Made by a program: the position numbers and the translations under genes | Part shown: piece by piece, positions 47,065 to 55,747 of the stretch | Layout: every line of letters begins with the position of its first letter | Position numbering within the stretch: the first letter of the stretch is position 1 | Notes under the pieces: generated by a model | Seen by the model: the letters and a program-made list of their open reading frames with translations, nothing else | The model's database searches: none | Told to the model about the DNA's origin: nothing | Origin: Streptomyces sp. G-G2 | GTDB taxonomy: Bacteria; Actinomycetota; Actinomycetes; Streptomycetales; Streptomycetaceae | Reading direction: 5' to 3' | Length of the DNA: 64,000 nucleotides | Assembly (NCBI RefSeq): GCF_030063135.1 | Contig: NZ_JASISO010000004.1 | Location: 212,472 to 276,471 of the forward strand

Positions 47065-47913
47065 TCAGGGCGCGAGCGCGTCCAGCAGGCCAAGCTCCGC
47101 GGGGGACAGCAGGATCGAGGCCGCCGCCAGGTTCTGCGCCAGGTGTACGGGCGACCCGGTGCCCGGCGTCGGGCACAGCACCGGCGCGTGGTGCAGCAGC
47201 CAGGCCAGCGCGACCTGCCCCGGCCCGGCCCCGTGCGCGGCCGCCACCGCGGCCAGCGCCGCCGACCCGTCCCGGGTCAGCGCACCGCTGCCCAGCGGGT
47301 AGTACGGCAGGAAGGCGATCCCCTCGGCCTCGCACAGCGCGAGCACCGGGGCGGCCGAGCGGTCCAGCAGGTTGAAGGGGTTCTGGACGGCGGCCACCGG
47401 GGTCGTCTCCAGGGCCCGCGCCAGCTGGTCGGCGCTCACCGTGTCCAGCCCGATGTGCCGGATCTTGCCCTCCGCCCGCAACTGGTCGAGCACGCCCAGC
47501 TGTTCGGCCTCCGGCAGCGCCGGATCGAAGCGGTGCAGCTGGTACAGGTCGATCCGCTCCACCCGCAGCCGCCGCAGACTCGCCTCGCACGCCGCCCGCA
47601 GCTGCTCCGGCCGCCCCGCGAGGTGCCACTGGTCGGGGCCGGTCCGCACCACCCCGCCCTTGGTCGCGATCACCAGCCCGTCGGCGTACGGGTACAGGGC
47701 CTCGGCGACCAGCTCCTCGGCCAGCTCCGGACCGTAGTTGTCGGCCGTGTCCAGGAGCGAGGCCCCGCCCGCGACCGCCGCCCGCAGCAGCTCCCGGGCC
47801 TGCTCCCGGTCCCCGCGCGGCCCCCAGAACCCCGGGCCGACCAGACCGCCCGTACCGAATCCGAGCCGCCGGACCGGCAGGTCCCCACCCAGACTGAACA
47901 CCGTGTCCACCAT
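47065..47913 (-). CDS. Aldo/keto reductase
   Basis: A 282-residue TIM-barrel reductase with the catalytic tetrad in place: Asp55 (LLDTADNYG), Tyr60 in the same motif, Lys85 (VIATKGG) and His127 (LYQLHRFD). The NADPH-binding C-terminal part (LAWLLHHAPVLCPTPGTGSPVHLAQN) is typical. Substrate unknown. It is divergent from the ketopantoate-reductase-like gene with a 44-bp spacer. Confidence 0.92.
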   Translation of the reverse strand: MVDTVFSLGGDLPVRRLGFGTGGLVGPGFWGPRGDREQARELLRAAVAGGASLLDTADNYGPELAEELVAEALYPYADGLVIATKGGVVRTGPDQWHLAGRPEQLRAACEASLRRLRVERIDLYQLHRFDPALPEAEQLGVLDQLRAEGKIRHIGLDTVSADQLARALETTPVAAVQNPFNLLDRSAAPVLALCEAEGIAFLPYYPLGSGALTRDGSAALAAVAAAHGAGPGQVALAWLLHHAPVLCPTPGTGSPVHLAQNLAAASILLSPAELGLLDALAP

Positions 47914-47957
47914 GCCCCGACGGTAACGCAGCCCACCCGATGTGCCAGGCTCGCCCC

Positions 47958-48959
47958 ATGCGTTACATCATCATCGGCGCGGGCGCGATCGGCGCCACCA
48001 TCGGCGGACTGCTCGCACAGGCGGGCGGCGAGGTCGTCCTCGTCGCGCGCGGCCCGCACGCGGACGCCCTCCGCGCGGACGGCCTGCGGCTCACCACCGC
48101 CGACGGCACCCGCGTCCACCGGCTGCCCGTGATCGGCGGACCGCAGGCGCTGGGCGAACTGCGCCCCGACGACGTCCTGCTGCTGACCGTCAAGACCCAG
48201 GACGCCATCGCCGCGCTCGACGCGTGGGGCGACGCCGAGGTCACCGGCGGCGGCACCGCCGCCCAGCGGCTGCCGCTGGTCTGCGCGCAGAACGGAGTGG
48301 AGAGCGAGCGCCTCGCACTGCGCCGCTTCGACCGGGTCTACGGCCTGTGCGTCTGGCTGCCCGCCAGTTTCCTGGAACCCGGCGCGGTCTCCGCCCTCGG
48401 CAGCCCGCACCCCGGGATCCTGCACCTGGGCCGGGCCGCCGGGGGAGCGGACGAGCGGGCCCGGCGGATCGTCGCCGACCTGGCGAAGGCCGGGTTCGAG
48501 GCGGTGCTGACCGAGGACGTGATGCGCTGGAAGTACGCGAAACTCCTCGGCAACCTCGGCAACGCCGTCCAGGCCACCACCGGGCCCGAGCCGGACCCCG
48601 CCAAGGGCGCCCTGCTGCTGCGCGCGATCCGCGAGGCCAAGGCCGCCTTCGCGGCGGCGGGCATCGCCCACGCCTCGGAGGCCGAACAGTCGCAGGCCCG
48701 CGACGGCAAGGCCGAACAGCCCCCCGGGGTGCGCGGGGGTTCCTCCTGGCAGAGCCTGCGCCGGGGCACGGGCAGCATCGAGGCGGACTACCTCAATGGG
48801 GAGATCTCCCTGCTGGGCCGCCTGCACGGGATCCCGACCCCGGTCAACGACGTCCTGCGGCACGCGGCGAACATCTTCGCCCGCGAGGGCCTGCCCCCGG
48901 GATCCATGAGCGTCGAGGACCTCACGGCCCTCGCCGACGAGGCCGAAGCCCGCGCGTGA
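47958..48959 (+). CDS. Ketopantoate reductase family protein (PanE/ApbA-like)
   Basis: A 333-residue NADP-dependent dehydrogenase. The N-terminal Rossmann motif is YIIIGAGAIGATIGGLLAQAG. Next comes LPLVCAQNGVESERLALRRF. The C-terminal catalytic Lys is in WKYAKLLGNLGNAV, and the C-terminal domain contains GSIEADYLNGEISLLGRLHG. Family members reduce 2-dehydropantoate in pantothenate synthesis, but several paralogues exist in Streptomyces and this one has no pan neighbours. Confidence 0.85.
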   Translation: MRYIIIGAGAIGATIGGLLAQAGGEVVLVARGPHADALRADGLRLTTADGTRVHRLPVIGGPQALGELRPDDVLLLTVKTQDAIAALDAWGDAEVTGGGTAAQRLPLVCAQNGVESERLALRRFDRVYGLCVWLPASFLEPGAVSALGSPHPGILHLGRAAGGADERARRIVADLAKAGFEAVLTEDVMRWKYAKLLGNLGNAVQATTGPEPDPAKGALLLRAIREAKAAFAAAGIAHASEAEQSQARDGKAEQPPGVRGGSSWQSLRRGTGSIEADYLNGEISLLGRLHGIPTPVNDVLRHAANIFAREGLPPGSMSVEDLTALADEAEARA

Positions 48960-48995
48960 GCCCGTGCGTCCTCTTCGACGTGGACGGCGCGGCTC
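48956..48995 (+). pseudogene. Remnant of a HAD-type hydrolase start
   Basis: A GTG overlapping the preceding stop (GTGA) opens the frame SPCVLFDVDGA, the N-terminal nucleophile motif of HAD phosphatases. It immediately runs into sequence opposite the sirohydrochlorin chelatase gene and ends without a HAD domain. It looks like the stub of a gene lost by deletion. Confidence 0.45.
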
Positions 48996-49758
48996 AGGCG
49001 CTCAGCGCGGGGAGTGCGCTCAGCGCGGCCGGGGCCAGCGCCGCCGCGTCGTAGCGGCGCAGCAGCAGCCGGGCCACCTCGGGGGCCGCGCCGAGGACCC
49101 CGGCCACCAGGTCCGCCCCGGCGGCCGCGGCGCCGGCCGCGATCCGGTCCGGCAGCCGGCCGGGGGCCAGGACGTACGGGGCGACCACCACGCGGTGGAC
49201 GCCCTCGGCGCGCAGCGCCCGTACGGCGTCCTCCGTACGGGGCAGTGCCGCGGAGGCGAACGCGGGCCGCACGGCGCACCAGCCGGTGTGCCGCCACTCC
49301 CGCGCGATTTCAGCGATCACCGCGATCGCCTCCGGGTCTGAGGAACCGGCGGACGCGAGCACCACGCCGGTGGTCGGACGGTCGGCCGGACGCAGCCCGG
49401 CCTCCGTCAGCCGGCGCTCCAGGGCGCCGGTCAGCAGGGGCGAGGGACCGAGTACGCCGGCCACCCGCACGGACAGGCCGGGCAGCGCGGCCGTGGACCG
49501 GGCGAGCGCCGCCGGGATGTCGGCCTTCGCGTGGAAGGCGCGGGTCAGCAGCAGCGGCAGGGCCACCACGTCCCGCACCCCGTCCTCGTACAGCGCCGCG
49601 AGGACCTGCGGCACGGCCGGGGCGTTGAAGTCGAGGAACGCGGTCTCCACCCGCAGCCCCGGCCGCAGCGCCCGGACCCGCCCGGTCAGGGCGTGTACGG
49701 TCGCCGCGTGCCGCGGGTCGCGGCTGCCGTGGGCGATGACCAGCAGAACGGGCTGCAC
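48994..49758 (-). CDS. Sirohydrochlorin chelatase (CbiX/SirB-type)
   Basis: A 254-residue chelatase with two CbiX-like halves. The metal-binding His is in LLVIAHGSRDPRHAATV, and a second lies in LLLTRAFHAKADIP. The second half begins GVVLASAGSSDPEAIAVIAEIA. It inserts Fe2+ into sirohydrochlorin to make sirohaem (or Co2+ in B12 synthesis). It is the last gene of the leftward sulfur block, 7 nt from the ABC permease gene, so supplying sirohaem to the sulfite reductase is the likely role. Confidence 0.9.
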   Translation of the reverse strand: MQPVLLVIAHGSRDPRHAATVHALTGRVRALRPGLRVETAFLDFNAPAVPQVLAALYEDGVRDVVALPLLLTRAFHAKADIPAALARSTAALPGLSVRVAGVLGPSPLLTGALERRLTEAGLRPADRPTTGVVLASAGSSDPEAIAVIAEIAREWRHTGWCAVRPAFASAALPRTEDAVRALRAEGVHRVVVAPYVLAPGRLPDRIAAGAAAAGADLVAGVLGAAPEVARLLLRRYDAAALAPAALSALPALSA

Positions 49759-49765
49759 GGCGGGC

Positions 49766-50674
49766 TCAGCTCTTGACCAGCAGACCGCGGCTGCGCAGCA
49801 CCCAGCGCTCCAGCGGGCTGAAGATGATCAGATCGATGGCGATGCCCACGAGCAGGATCAGGATGATCGCGAGGAACACCCCGGGCATGTCGATGTTGTT
49901 GCGGCCGTTCTCCAGCAACTGGCCCAGTCCCAGGCCCAGATCGGGCGAGGAGGCGATGATCTCGGCGGCCATCAGGGAGCGCCAGGAGAAGGCCCAGCCC
50001 TGCTTGAGACCGGCGAGGTAGCCGGGCAGCGCGGCGGGCATCACCACGTGCCAGGTGCCCTTGAGGCCGGTGGCGCCCAGGGTGCGCCCGGCCCGCAGGA
50101 ACAGCGGCGGGATCTGGTCGTGGCCCGCGACGAGGCCGTTGGCGATCGAGGGGACCGCCCCGAGCAGGATGACGGCGAACATCATCGAGTCGTTCAGGCC
50201 GAGCCAGATGACGGCCGGAGGCACCCAGGCCACGGACGGCAGGGACTGCAGGCCCTGGAGGATCGGGCCGATCGCCGCGCGGACGAACTTCACCCGGGCG
50301 ACCAGCAGCCCGAGCGGGGTGCCGATGGCCAGGGCCAGCAGGAAGCCGAGCAGACCGCGCGACACGCTGGTCCAGATGACCTCCAGCAGGGTGCCCTTGA
50401 GCCACATCGCGGACAGGCCGTCCCACACCGCGGACGGCGAGGGCAGCTTGCTCTCCTGGGTGACGTGCGCGGAGACCAGGATCTGCCAGACGGCGAGGAC
50501 CAGGCCGACGGCGATGACCGGCGGCAGGATCTTCTTGACGAGGACTTCGCGGACCGGGGTGCGGTGGGTCTGGACCGCGTCGAGCGCGTCCAGCCCGGCC
50601 TCCAGGCCGGCCAGGTCGTCGCTCGTGGTCCTGTTCTTGGCCGTGGCCGTTTCGGTGATCTCAGTGCTGGCCAT
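49766..50674 (-). CDS. ssuC: ABC transporter permease, sulfonate/taurine type
   Basis: A 302-residue membrane protein with about six helices after a polar N-terminus. The binding-protein-dependent permease signature is in GLKGTWHVVMPAALPGYLAGLKQG (EAA-type loop). The other segments (ILPPVIAVGLVLAVWQILVS; FLLALAIGTPLGLLVARV) match SsuC/TauC permeases. Its start overlaps the end of the ATPase gene by 14 nt. It is presumed to import organosulfonates; the symbol is by analogy and context. Confidence 0.87.
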   Translation of the reverse strand: MASTEITETATAKNRTTSDDLAGLEAGLDALDAVQTHRTPVREVLVKKILPPVIAVGLVLAVWQILVSAHVTQESKLPSPSAVWDGLSAMWLKGTLLEVIWTSVSRGLLGFLLALAIGTPLGLLVARVKFVRAAIGPILQGLQSLPSVAWVPPAVIWLGLNDSMMFAVILLGAVPSIANGLVAGHDQIPPLFLRAGRTLGATGLKGTWHVVMPAALPGYLAGLKQGWAFSWRSLMAAEIIASSPDLGLGLGQLLENGRNNIDMPGVFLAIILILLVGIAIDLIIFSPLERWVLRSRGLLVKS

Positions 50675-51461
50675 GGCGGCGGATCTCCCCACGCAGGTGT
50701 TCAGTGATCTCGACGGACAGCTCCGCGACGTCCGGGTCCTCGATGCGGCGCGGCTGCGGGATGTCCACGGTCCATTCCTTGGCGACCCGGCCGGGCCGCG
50801 AGGAGAGCAGGACCACGCGCTGCGCGAGCCGGACGGCCTCGCGGACGTTGTGCGTCACGAAGAGGACGGAGAGGTTGGTCTCCGCCCAGATGCGGGTCAG
50901 CTCGCCGTGCAGCACGTCGCGGGTGATGGCGTCCAGGGCCGCGAACGGCTCGTCCATCAGCAGCAGCCTGCTGTCCTGGGCCAGGGCCCGGGCGAGCGCC
51001 ACGCGCTGGCGCATGCCGCCCGACAGCTCGTGCACGCGCTTGCCGTACGAGCCGCCGAGGCGGACCAGCTCCAGCAGCCGCTCCGCCTCCGGCCGGCGCT
51101 CGGCCTTGGCCACCCCGCGCAGCCGCAGGGCGAGTTCGATGTTCTTGCCCGCGGTGAGCCACGGGAAGAGGGCGTGCTCCTGGAACATCAGGGCGGGCCG
51201 CCCGCCGGGGGTCTCGATGGCCCCCGCGGACGGGGCGTCCAGCCCCGCGACCAGGTTGAGCAGGGTGGACTTGCCACACCCCGAGGCCCCCAGGATGGTG
51301 ACGAACTCGCCGGGCGCGACATCGAGGCTGATGTCGTCCAGGACGAGCTGTGAACCGGCCGGGCCGGAGAAGGACTTCGAGACGTGCTCGATCCGAGCGG
51401 CGTGCGTCGCCGTCGTCGTCGCTTCGGCGCCCTCGGCAGCCTTGGCAAGCGTGGTGGCCAT
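50661..51461 (-). CDS. ssuB: ABC transporter ATP-binding protein, sulfonate/taurine type
   Basis: A 266-residue ATPase. Walker A is LGASGCGKSTLLNLVAG, the Q-loop MFQEHALFPWL, the signature LSGGMRQRVALARALA, Walker B LLLMDEPFAALD and the switch His VLFVTHNVREA. It closely resembles SsuB/TauB. It lies between the binding-protein gene and the permease gene and overlaps the latter, forming a standard importer. Confidence 0.9.
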   Translation of the reverse strand: MATTLAKAAEGAEATTTATHAARIEHVSKSFSGPAGSQLVLDDISLDVAPGEFVTILGASGCGKSTLLNLVAGLDAPSAGAIETPGGRPALMFQEHALFPWLTAGKNIELALRLRGVAKAERRPEAERLLELVRLGGSYGKRVHELSGGMRQRVALARALAQDSRLLLMDEPFAALDAITRDVLHGELTRIWAETNLSVLFVTHNVREAVRLAQRVVLLSSRPGRVAKEWTVDIPQPRRIEDPDVAELSVEITEHLRGEIRRHGQH

Positions 51462-51501
51462 GGTCGTCACCTCCTGGGGGTCAACTGAACTGACGGGTGG
51501 G

Positions 51502-52632
51502 TTACTTGACGCCAAGACCGGCGTCGGAGACCTCGGGCTTGCCCGTGGCCTTGAGCACCTTGTTCAGGAGCGACAGGTCGTAGATACCGGCCAGGTCGGG
51601 CTGCTCGATGAGCTTGGCCTTGACCGCCCAGTCGGACTCCGTCTTCAGCGTGCTCGCCAGCGGGTCGTCGGTGACGAGGATGCTCGGCCACGCCGGGTCG
51701 ATGACCTTGGCCTCCAGCTCCTTGCCGCTCAGGGTCTTGAGCGCGGCGTTCGCGGACGCCTTCGCCTTGTCCTGGTTGGCGTTGATCCACTCGTTCGTCT
51801 TGACGGTGCCGCGCAGCACGGCCTCCACGACGTCCGCGTGCTCCTTGAGGAACTTCTGCGACACGATGATGTTCGTGATCACGAACTTCTTGTCGGGCCA
51901 CAGGCTGGTCTCGTCGAGCAGCACCTGACCGCCGTCGGAGACGAGCTTGGAGGCCGTCGGCTCCGGCACCCAGGCGCCGTCGATCGAGCCCTGCTTGAAG
52001 GCGTCCGGGGTGACCTTGTTGTCCGTACGGACGACGGAGACGTCACCCTTGCCGGACTCCGGGTCGACCTTCCAGCCCTTCTCCGAGATCCAGTTGAGGA
52101 ACGCGACGTCCTGCGTGTTCCCCTTCTGCGGAGTGGCGATCTTCTTGCCCTTGAGGTCGTCCAGGGTCTTGATCTTGTCCGGGTTCACGACCAGCTTCAC
52201 GCCGCCGGAGGCGGAACCCGAGATGATCCGCAGGTTCGAGCCCTTGGACTTCACGTAGCCGTTGATGGACGGCGAGGGGCCGATGAAACCGATGTCGAGA
52301 GAGCCGCCGTTGAGGGCTTCGATCTCGGACGGACCGGCGTTGAAGGTCTGCGGCTTGATCTTGGTGCCGGCCAGTTCCTTCTCGATCAGGCCTTCCTGGA
52401 TGCCGACGAGCGCCGTGGCGTGCGTCAGGTTGGGGAAGTAGCCGATCCGGACCTCGGAGGCGGAGAGCTTCTTGGCGTCGGCCGGAGCGGCGCTCGCCTT
52501 GTCGGCGGCGGGCTCGTCCTTCGCCGCGTCGGAGCCGTAGCCGCAGGAGGCGAGCGCCCCGATCAGCAGGGGCAGGGCGGCGGCGACGATGCCGCGGTGC
52601 AGGGTCTTACGCGTGGTACCGATGGCAGGCAC
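51502..52632 (-). CDS. ssuA: ABC transporter substrate-binding lipoprotein, sulfonate type
   Basis: A 376-residue lipoprotein with a signal peptide ending LIGALASC. The mature protein starts with a charged linker. The SsuA/NMT1-like fold follows (VRIGYFPNLTHATALVGIQEG; ALNGGSLDIGFIGPSPSINGYV; ISGSASGGVKLVV). It binds the sulfonate or sulfate ester outside the membrane. Its position directly after cysN and before ssuBC makes a sulfur substrate likely; the exact ligand is unknown. Confidence 0.9.
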   Translation of the reverse strand: MPAIGTTRKTLHRGIVAAALPLLIGALASCGYGSDAAKDEPAADKASAAPADAKKLSASEVRIGYFPNLTHATALVGIQEGLIEKELAGTKIKPQTFNAGPSEIEALNGGSLDIGFIGPSPSINGYVKSKGSNLRIISGSASGGVKLVVNPDKIKTLDDLKGKKIATPQKGNTQDVAFLNWISEKGWKVDPESGKGDVSVVRTDNKVTPDAFKQGSIDGAWVPEPTASKLVSDGGQVLLDETSLWPDKKFVITNIIVSQKFLKEHADVVEAVLRGTVKTNEWINANQDKAKASANAALKTLSGKELEAKVIDPAWPSILVTDDPLASTLKTESDWAVKAKLIEQPDLAGIYDLSLLNKVLKATGKPEVSDAGLGVK

Positions 52633-52751
52633 GGGAGGTGTTCCTCTCGTAGCGTCGTGGGATCACGACACACGTCTTCGTCTATGGAGCAAGGGCGGGT
52701 ACAGCTCGTGGTGCACGTGGGGGGTGTGGGCGCGCATGCGGTGCGCGTACG

Positions 52752-52853
52752 TCATCGCGCACATCGCGCCACCCCTCCCTGGCCGCTGCCGAGGGCGCCG
52801 CTGCCCACGCGGCCGCCCTCCTTCGCGAAGGTCGAGAACATGTCGTTCGGCAT
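52752..52853 (-). CDS. Possible 33-residue peptide between cysN and the ABC operon
   Basis: A short frame starts 2 nt after the cysN stop: MPNDMFSTFAKEGGRVGSGAL, then GSGQGGVARCAR. A weak GGAG lies 14 nt upstream of the ATG, inside cysN. The position suits translational coupling. The sequence has no recognised family, so this may be chance. Confidence 0.25.
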   Translation of the reverse strand: MPNDMFSTFAKEGGRVGSGALGSGQGGVARCAR

Positions 52854-52855
52854 GA

Positions 52856-54202
52856 TCAGAAATCCCACTCCGCGTCGTCGTGGGGAGCCTGGTCGGCGGC
52901 GTCGGGCCGGGAGGCGAAGGCCGCCCCCGCCATGCCCGCCGCCAGGGTGGTTCCGTCGGCCGGGTCGATCAGCAGGAAGGACCCGGTACGGCGCGAGTCG
53001 GCGTAGGAGTCGAGCGCGAGCGGCTCGGCGGTGCGCACGACCACACGGCCGATGTCGTTGGCCACCAACTGCCCGGGCTCCGGGTGCTGGGACAGGTCGT
53101 CCAGGGTCAGCCGCGAGGGGATCTCCTTGACGATCGCCTTCACCGTGCGCGTGGTGTGCTTGAGCAGCACCCGGGCCCCCACGGCGAGCGGCTGGTCCGC
53201 CACGTGGCAGACCGTCGCCTCGACGTCCTGCGTGGTGGCGGGCGCGCTCGCGGACGGGGCGATCAGGTCCCCGCGCGAGATGTCGATGTCGTCCTTGAGG
53301 CGCAGGGTCACCGACTGGGGGGCCCAGGCGATGTCCACGCTCCGGCCGAGGGCGTCGATCCCCTCGATGGTGCTCGTACGGCCCGACGGCAGGACGGTGA
53401 CGGCCTCGCCGACGCGCAGCACGCCGGAGGCGATCTGGCCCGCGTAGCCGCGGTAGTCGGGGTGCTCGGCGCTCTGCGGGCGGATCACGTACTGCACCGG
53501 GAAACGGGCCGGGCAGGCGGTGAGGTCGTGGCTGACCGGGACGGTCTCCAGGTGCTCCAGCACCGTCGGGCCGCCGTACCAGTCCATGTTCGCGGAGGGC
53601 TCCACGACGTTGTCACCGGCCAGCGCGGAGATCGGGATGGCGGTGATCTCGGGGACGCCCAGCTCCGAGGCGTACGCCGTGAACTCCTCGGCGATCGCCG
53701 CGAAGACCTTCTCCGCGTAGTCCACCAGGTCCATCTTGTTGACGGCCAGGACCACGTGCGGCACCCGCAGCAGGGCGGCGACCGCCGCGTGCCGGCGGGT
53801 CTGCTCGATCACGCCGTTGCGCGCGTCGACCAGCACCACGGCCAGGTCGGCGGTGGAGGCGCCGGTGACCATGTTCCGGGTGTACTGCACGTGCCCGGGG
53901 GTGTCCGCGAGGATGAACCGGCGCTGGGCGGTGGCGAAGTAGCGGTAGGCCACGTCGATGGTGATGCCCTGCTCGCGCTCGGCCCGCAGGCCGTCGGTGA
54001 GCAGCGCGAGGTCGGGGGTGTCCTGGCCGCGCTGGGCGGAGACGGCCTCGACGGCCTCCAGCTGGTCGGTCAGGATCGACTTGGAGTCGTGCAGGAGACG
54101 CCCGACCAGGGTGGACTTGCCGTCGTCGACGGATCCGGCGGTCGCGAAGCGCAGCAGGGTGGTCGTCGACACGTCGGCGAACTGCTCGGTGGTGGAGGTC
54201 AT
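52856..54202 (-). CDS. cysN: Sulfate adenylyltransferase subunit 1 (GTPase)
   Basis: A 448-residue GTPase subunit of ATP sulfurylase. G1 is ATAGSVDDGKSTLVGRLLHD, G2 lies in EQGITIDVAYRYF, G3 is LADTPGHVQYTRNMVTGAS and G4 is LAVNKMDLVDYAEK. The two EF-Tu-like beta domains follow. With CysD it makes APS from sulfate and ATP, driven by GTP hydrolysis. There is no fused APS kinase; cysC is separate. It lies 2 nt after cysD. Confidence 0.96.
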   Translation of the reverse strand: MTSTTEQFADVSTTTLLRFATAGSVDDGKSTLVGRLLHDSKSILTDQLEAVEAVSAQRGQDTPDLALLTDGLRAEREQGITIDVAYRYFATAQRRFILADTPGHVQYTRNMVTGASTADLAVVLVDARNGVIEQTRRHAAVAALLRVPHVVLAVNKMDLVDYAEKVFAAIAEEFTAYASELGVPEITAIPISALAGDNVVEPSANMDWYGGPTVLEHLETVPVSHDLTACPARFPVQYVIRPQSAEHPDYRGYAGQIASGVLRVGEAVTVLPSGRTSTIEGIDALGRSVDIAWAPQSVTLRLKDDIDISRGDLIAPSASAPATTQDVEATVCHVADQPLAVGARVLLKHTTRTVKAIVKEIPSRLTLDDLSQHPEPGQLVANDIGRVVVRTAEPLALDSYADSRRTGSFLLIDPADGTTLAAGMAGAAFASRPDAADQAPHDDAEWDF

Positions 54203-54204
54203 GT

Positions 54205-55143
54205 CTAGAAGTACCCTTCGCGCTTGCGGTCTTCCATCGCGGCCTCGGACATCTTGTCGTCGGCGCGGGTGGCGCCCCGCTCGGTGAGCCGGGAGGCGGC
54301 GATCTCGGCGATCACGGCGTCGAGCGTGGTGGCGTCGGAGTCGACGGCGCCCGTGCAGGACATGTCACCGACGGTGCGGTAGCGGACGAGCCGCGTCTCG
54401 GTCTCCTCGCCCTTCTTCGCGCCGCCCCACTCGCCTGCGGTCAGCCACATGCCGTGCCGCTGGAAGACCTCGCGCTCGTGGGCGAAGTAGATCTGCGGCA
54501 GCTCGATGCCCTCGCGGGCGATGTACTGCCACACGTCCAGCTCGGTCCAGTTGGAGAGCGGGAAGATCCGCACGTGCTCGCCGGGCGCGTGGCGGCCGTT
54601 GTACAGGTTCCACAGCTCGGGGCGCTGGCGGCGCGGGTCCCACTGGGAGAACTCGTCGCGCAGGCTGAACACCCGCTCCTTGGCGCGGGCCTTCTCCTCG
54701 TCGCGGCGGCCGCCGCCGAATACCGCGTCGAAGCGGTGCTGCTGGATCGCCTCGGTCAGCGGGACGGTCTGCAGCGGGTTGCGGACCCCGTCGGGGCGCT
54801 CGCGCAGCTTTCCGGCGTCGATGTAGTCCTGTACGGACGCCACGTGCAGGCGCAGCCCGTGCTCGGCCACCGTGCGGTCGCGGTACTCCAGCACCTCGGG
54901 GAAGTTGTGGCCCGTGTCGACGTGCAGCAGGGTGAAGGGGACCGGCGCGGGCGCGAACGCCTTGAGCGCCAGGTGCAGCATGACGATGGAGTCCTTGCCG
55001 CCGGAGAACAGGATCACCGGCTTCTCGAACTCGCCCGCCACCTCGCGGAAGATGTGCACCGCCTCGGACTCGAGGGCGTCCAGGTGGGACAGCGCGTAGG
55101 GCACGTCCGCCTCGGCGTGGACGTGGGCGACCGTGGTGGTCAT
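54205..55143 (-). CDS. cysD: Sulfate adenylyltransferase subunit 2
   Basis: A 312-residue PAPS-reductase-fold protein. The PP-loop is VILFSGGKDSIVMLHLAL. Further landmarks are HVDTGHNFPEVLEYRD, FGGGRRDEEKARAKERVFSL and IFPLSNWTELDVWQYI. It forms the catalytic heterodimer with CysN. The gene overlaps the end of cysC by 4 nt. Confidence 0.97.
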   Translation of the reverse strand: MTTTVAHVHAEADVPYALSHLDALESEAVHIFREVAGEFEKPVILFSGGKDSIVMLHLALKAFAPAPVPFTLLHVDTGHNFPEVLEYRDRTVAEHGLRLHVASVQDYIDAGKLRERPDGVRNPLQTVPLTEAIQQHRFDAVFGGGRRDEEKARAKERVFSLRDEFSQWDPRRQRPELWNLYNGRHAPGEHVRIFPLSNWTELDVWQYIAREGIELPQIYFAHEREVFQRHGMWLTAGEWGGAKKGEETETRLVRYRTVGDMSCTGAVDSDATTLDAVIAEIAASRLTERGATRADDKMSEAAMEDRKREGYF

Positions 55144-55685
55144 GCCAGACCCCTCTCGTTGAGCAGCGCGAACAGGGCCGCCGCGGACTCCTGCACCGAC
55201 TGGGTGTGCGACTCGATCCGCAGGTCCGGCGTATGCGGAGCCTCGTACGGGTCGTCGACCCCGGTCAGACCGGAGATCTCGCCCGCCGCCTGCTTGGCGT
55301 ACAGGCCCTTCACGTCGCGCTCCGAGCAGACCTCGACCGGGGTGGCCACATGGACCTCCAGGTACGTCGCCCCCTCGGCGGCGTGCCGCTTGCGCACGGC
55401 CTCCCGGCTGTCCGCGAACGGAGCGATGACCGGGACCAGCGCCTTGACGCCGTTGCTCGCGAGCAGTTCGGCGACGAAGCCGATCCGCTGCACGTTGGTG
55501 TGCCGGTCCTCGCGGGTGAAGCCCAGCCCGGCGGAGAGGAATTCACGGATCTCGTCCCCGTCGAGCACCTCCACCCGGTGGCCCTCGCCGCGCAGCCGTT
55601 CGGCCAGCGCGTTGGCGATGGTGGTCTTGCCCGCGCTCGGCAGCCCGGTCAGCCACACGGTGGCGCCCTGGTCGCTCACGCTCAT
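55140..55685 (-). CDS. cysC: Adenylylsulfate kinase
   Basis: A 181-residue APS kinase. The P-loop is VWLTGLPSAGKTTIANAL, followed by VLDGDEIREFLSAGLGFTREDR, the FVAELLASNGVKALVPVIAPF block and EVHVATPVEVCSERD. It phosphorylates APS to PAPS. The ATG at 55685 has a GGAGAG site about 8 nt upstream. An in-frame ATG at 55748, overlapping the cysH stop, would add 21 polar, unconserved-looking residues. Confidence 0.94.
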   Translation of the reverse strand: MSVSDQGATVWLTGLPSAGKTTIANALAERLRGEGHRVEVLDGDEIREFLSAGLGFTREDRHTNVQRIGFVAELLASNGVKALVPVIAPFADSREAVRKRHAAEGATYLEVHVATPVEVCSERDVKGLYAKQAAGEISGLTGVDDPYEAPHTPDLRIESHTQSVQESAAALFALLNERGLA

Positions 55686-55747
55686 CTGCTTGCTCTCCGT
55701 CGGTTCCGTACGGTTCGTGGACTCGTGCTCCGGCTGCGGCTGGGTCA

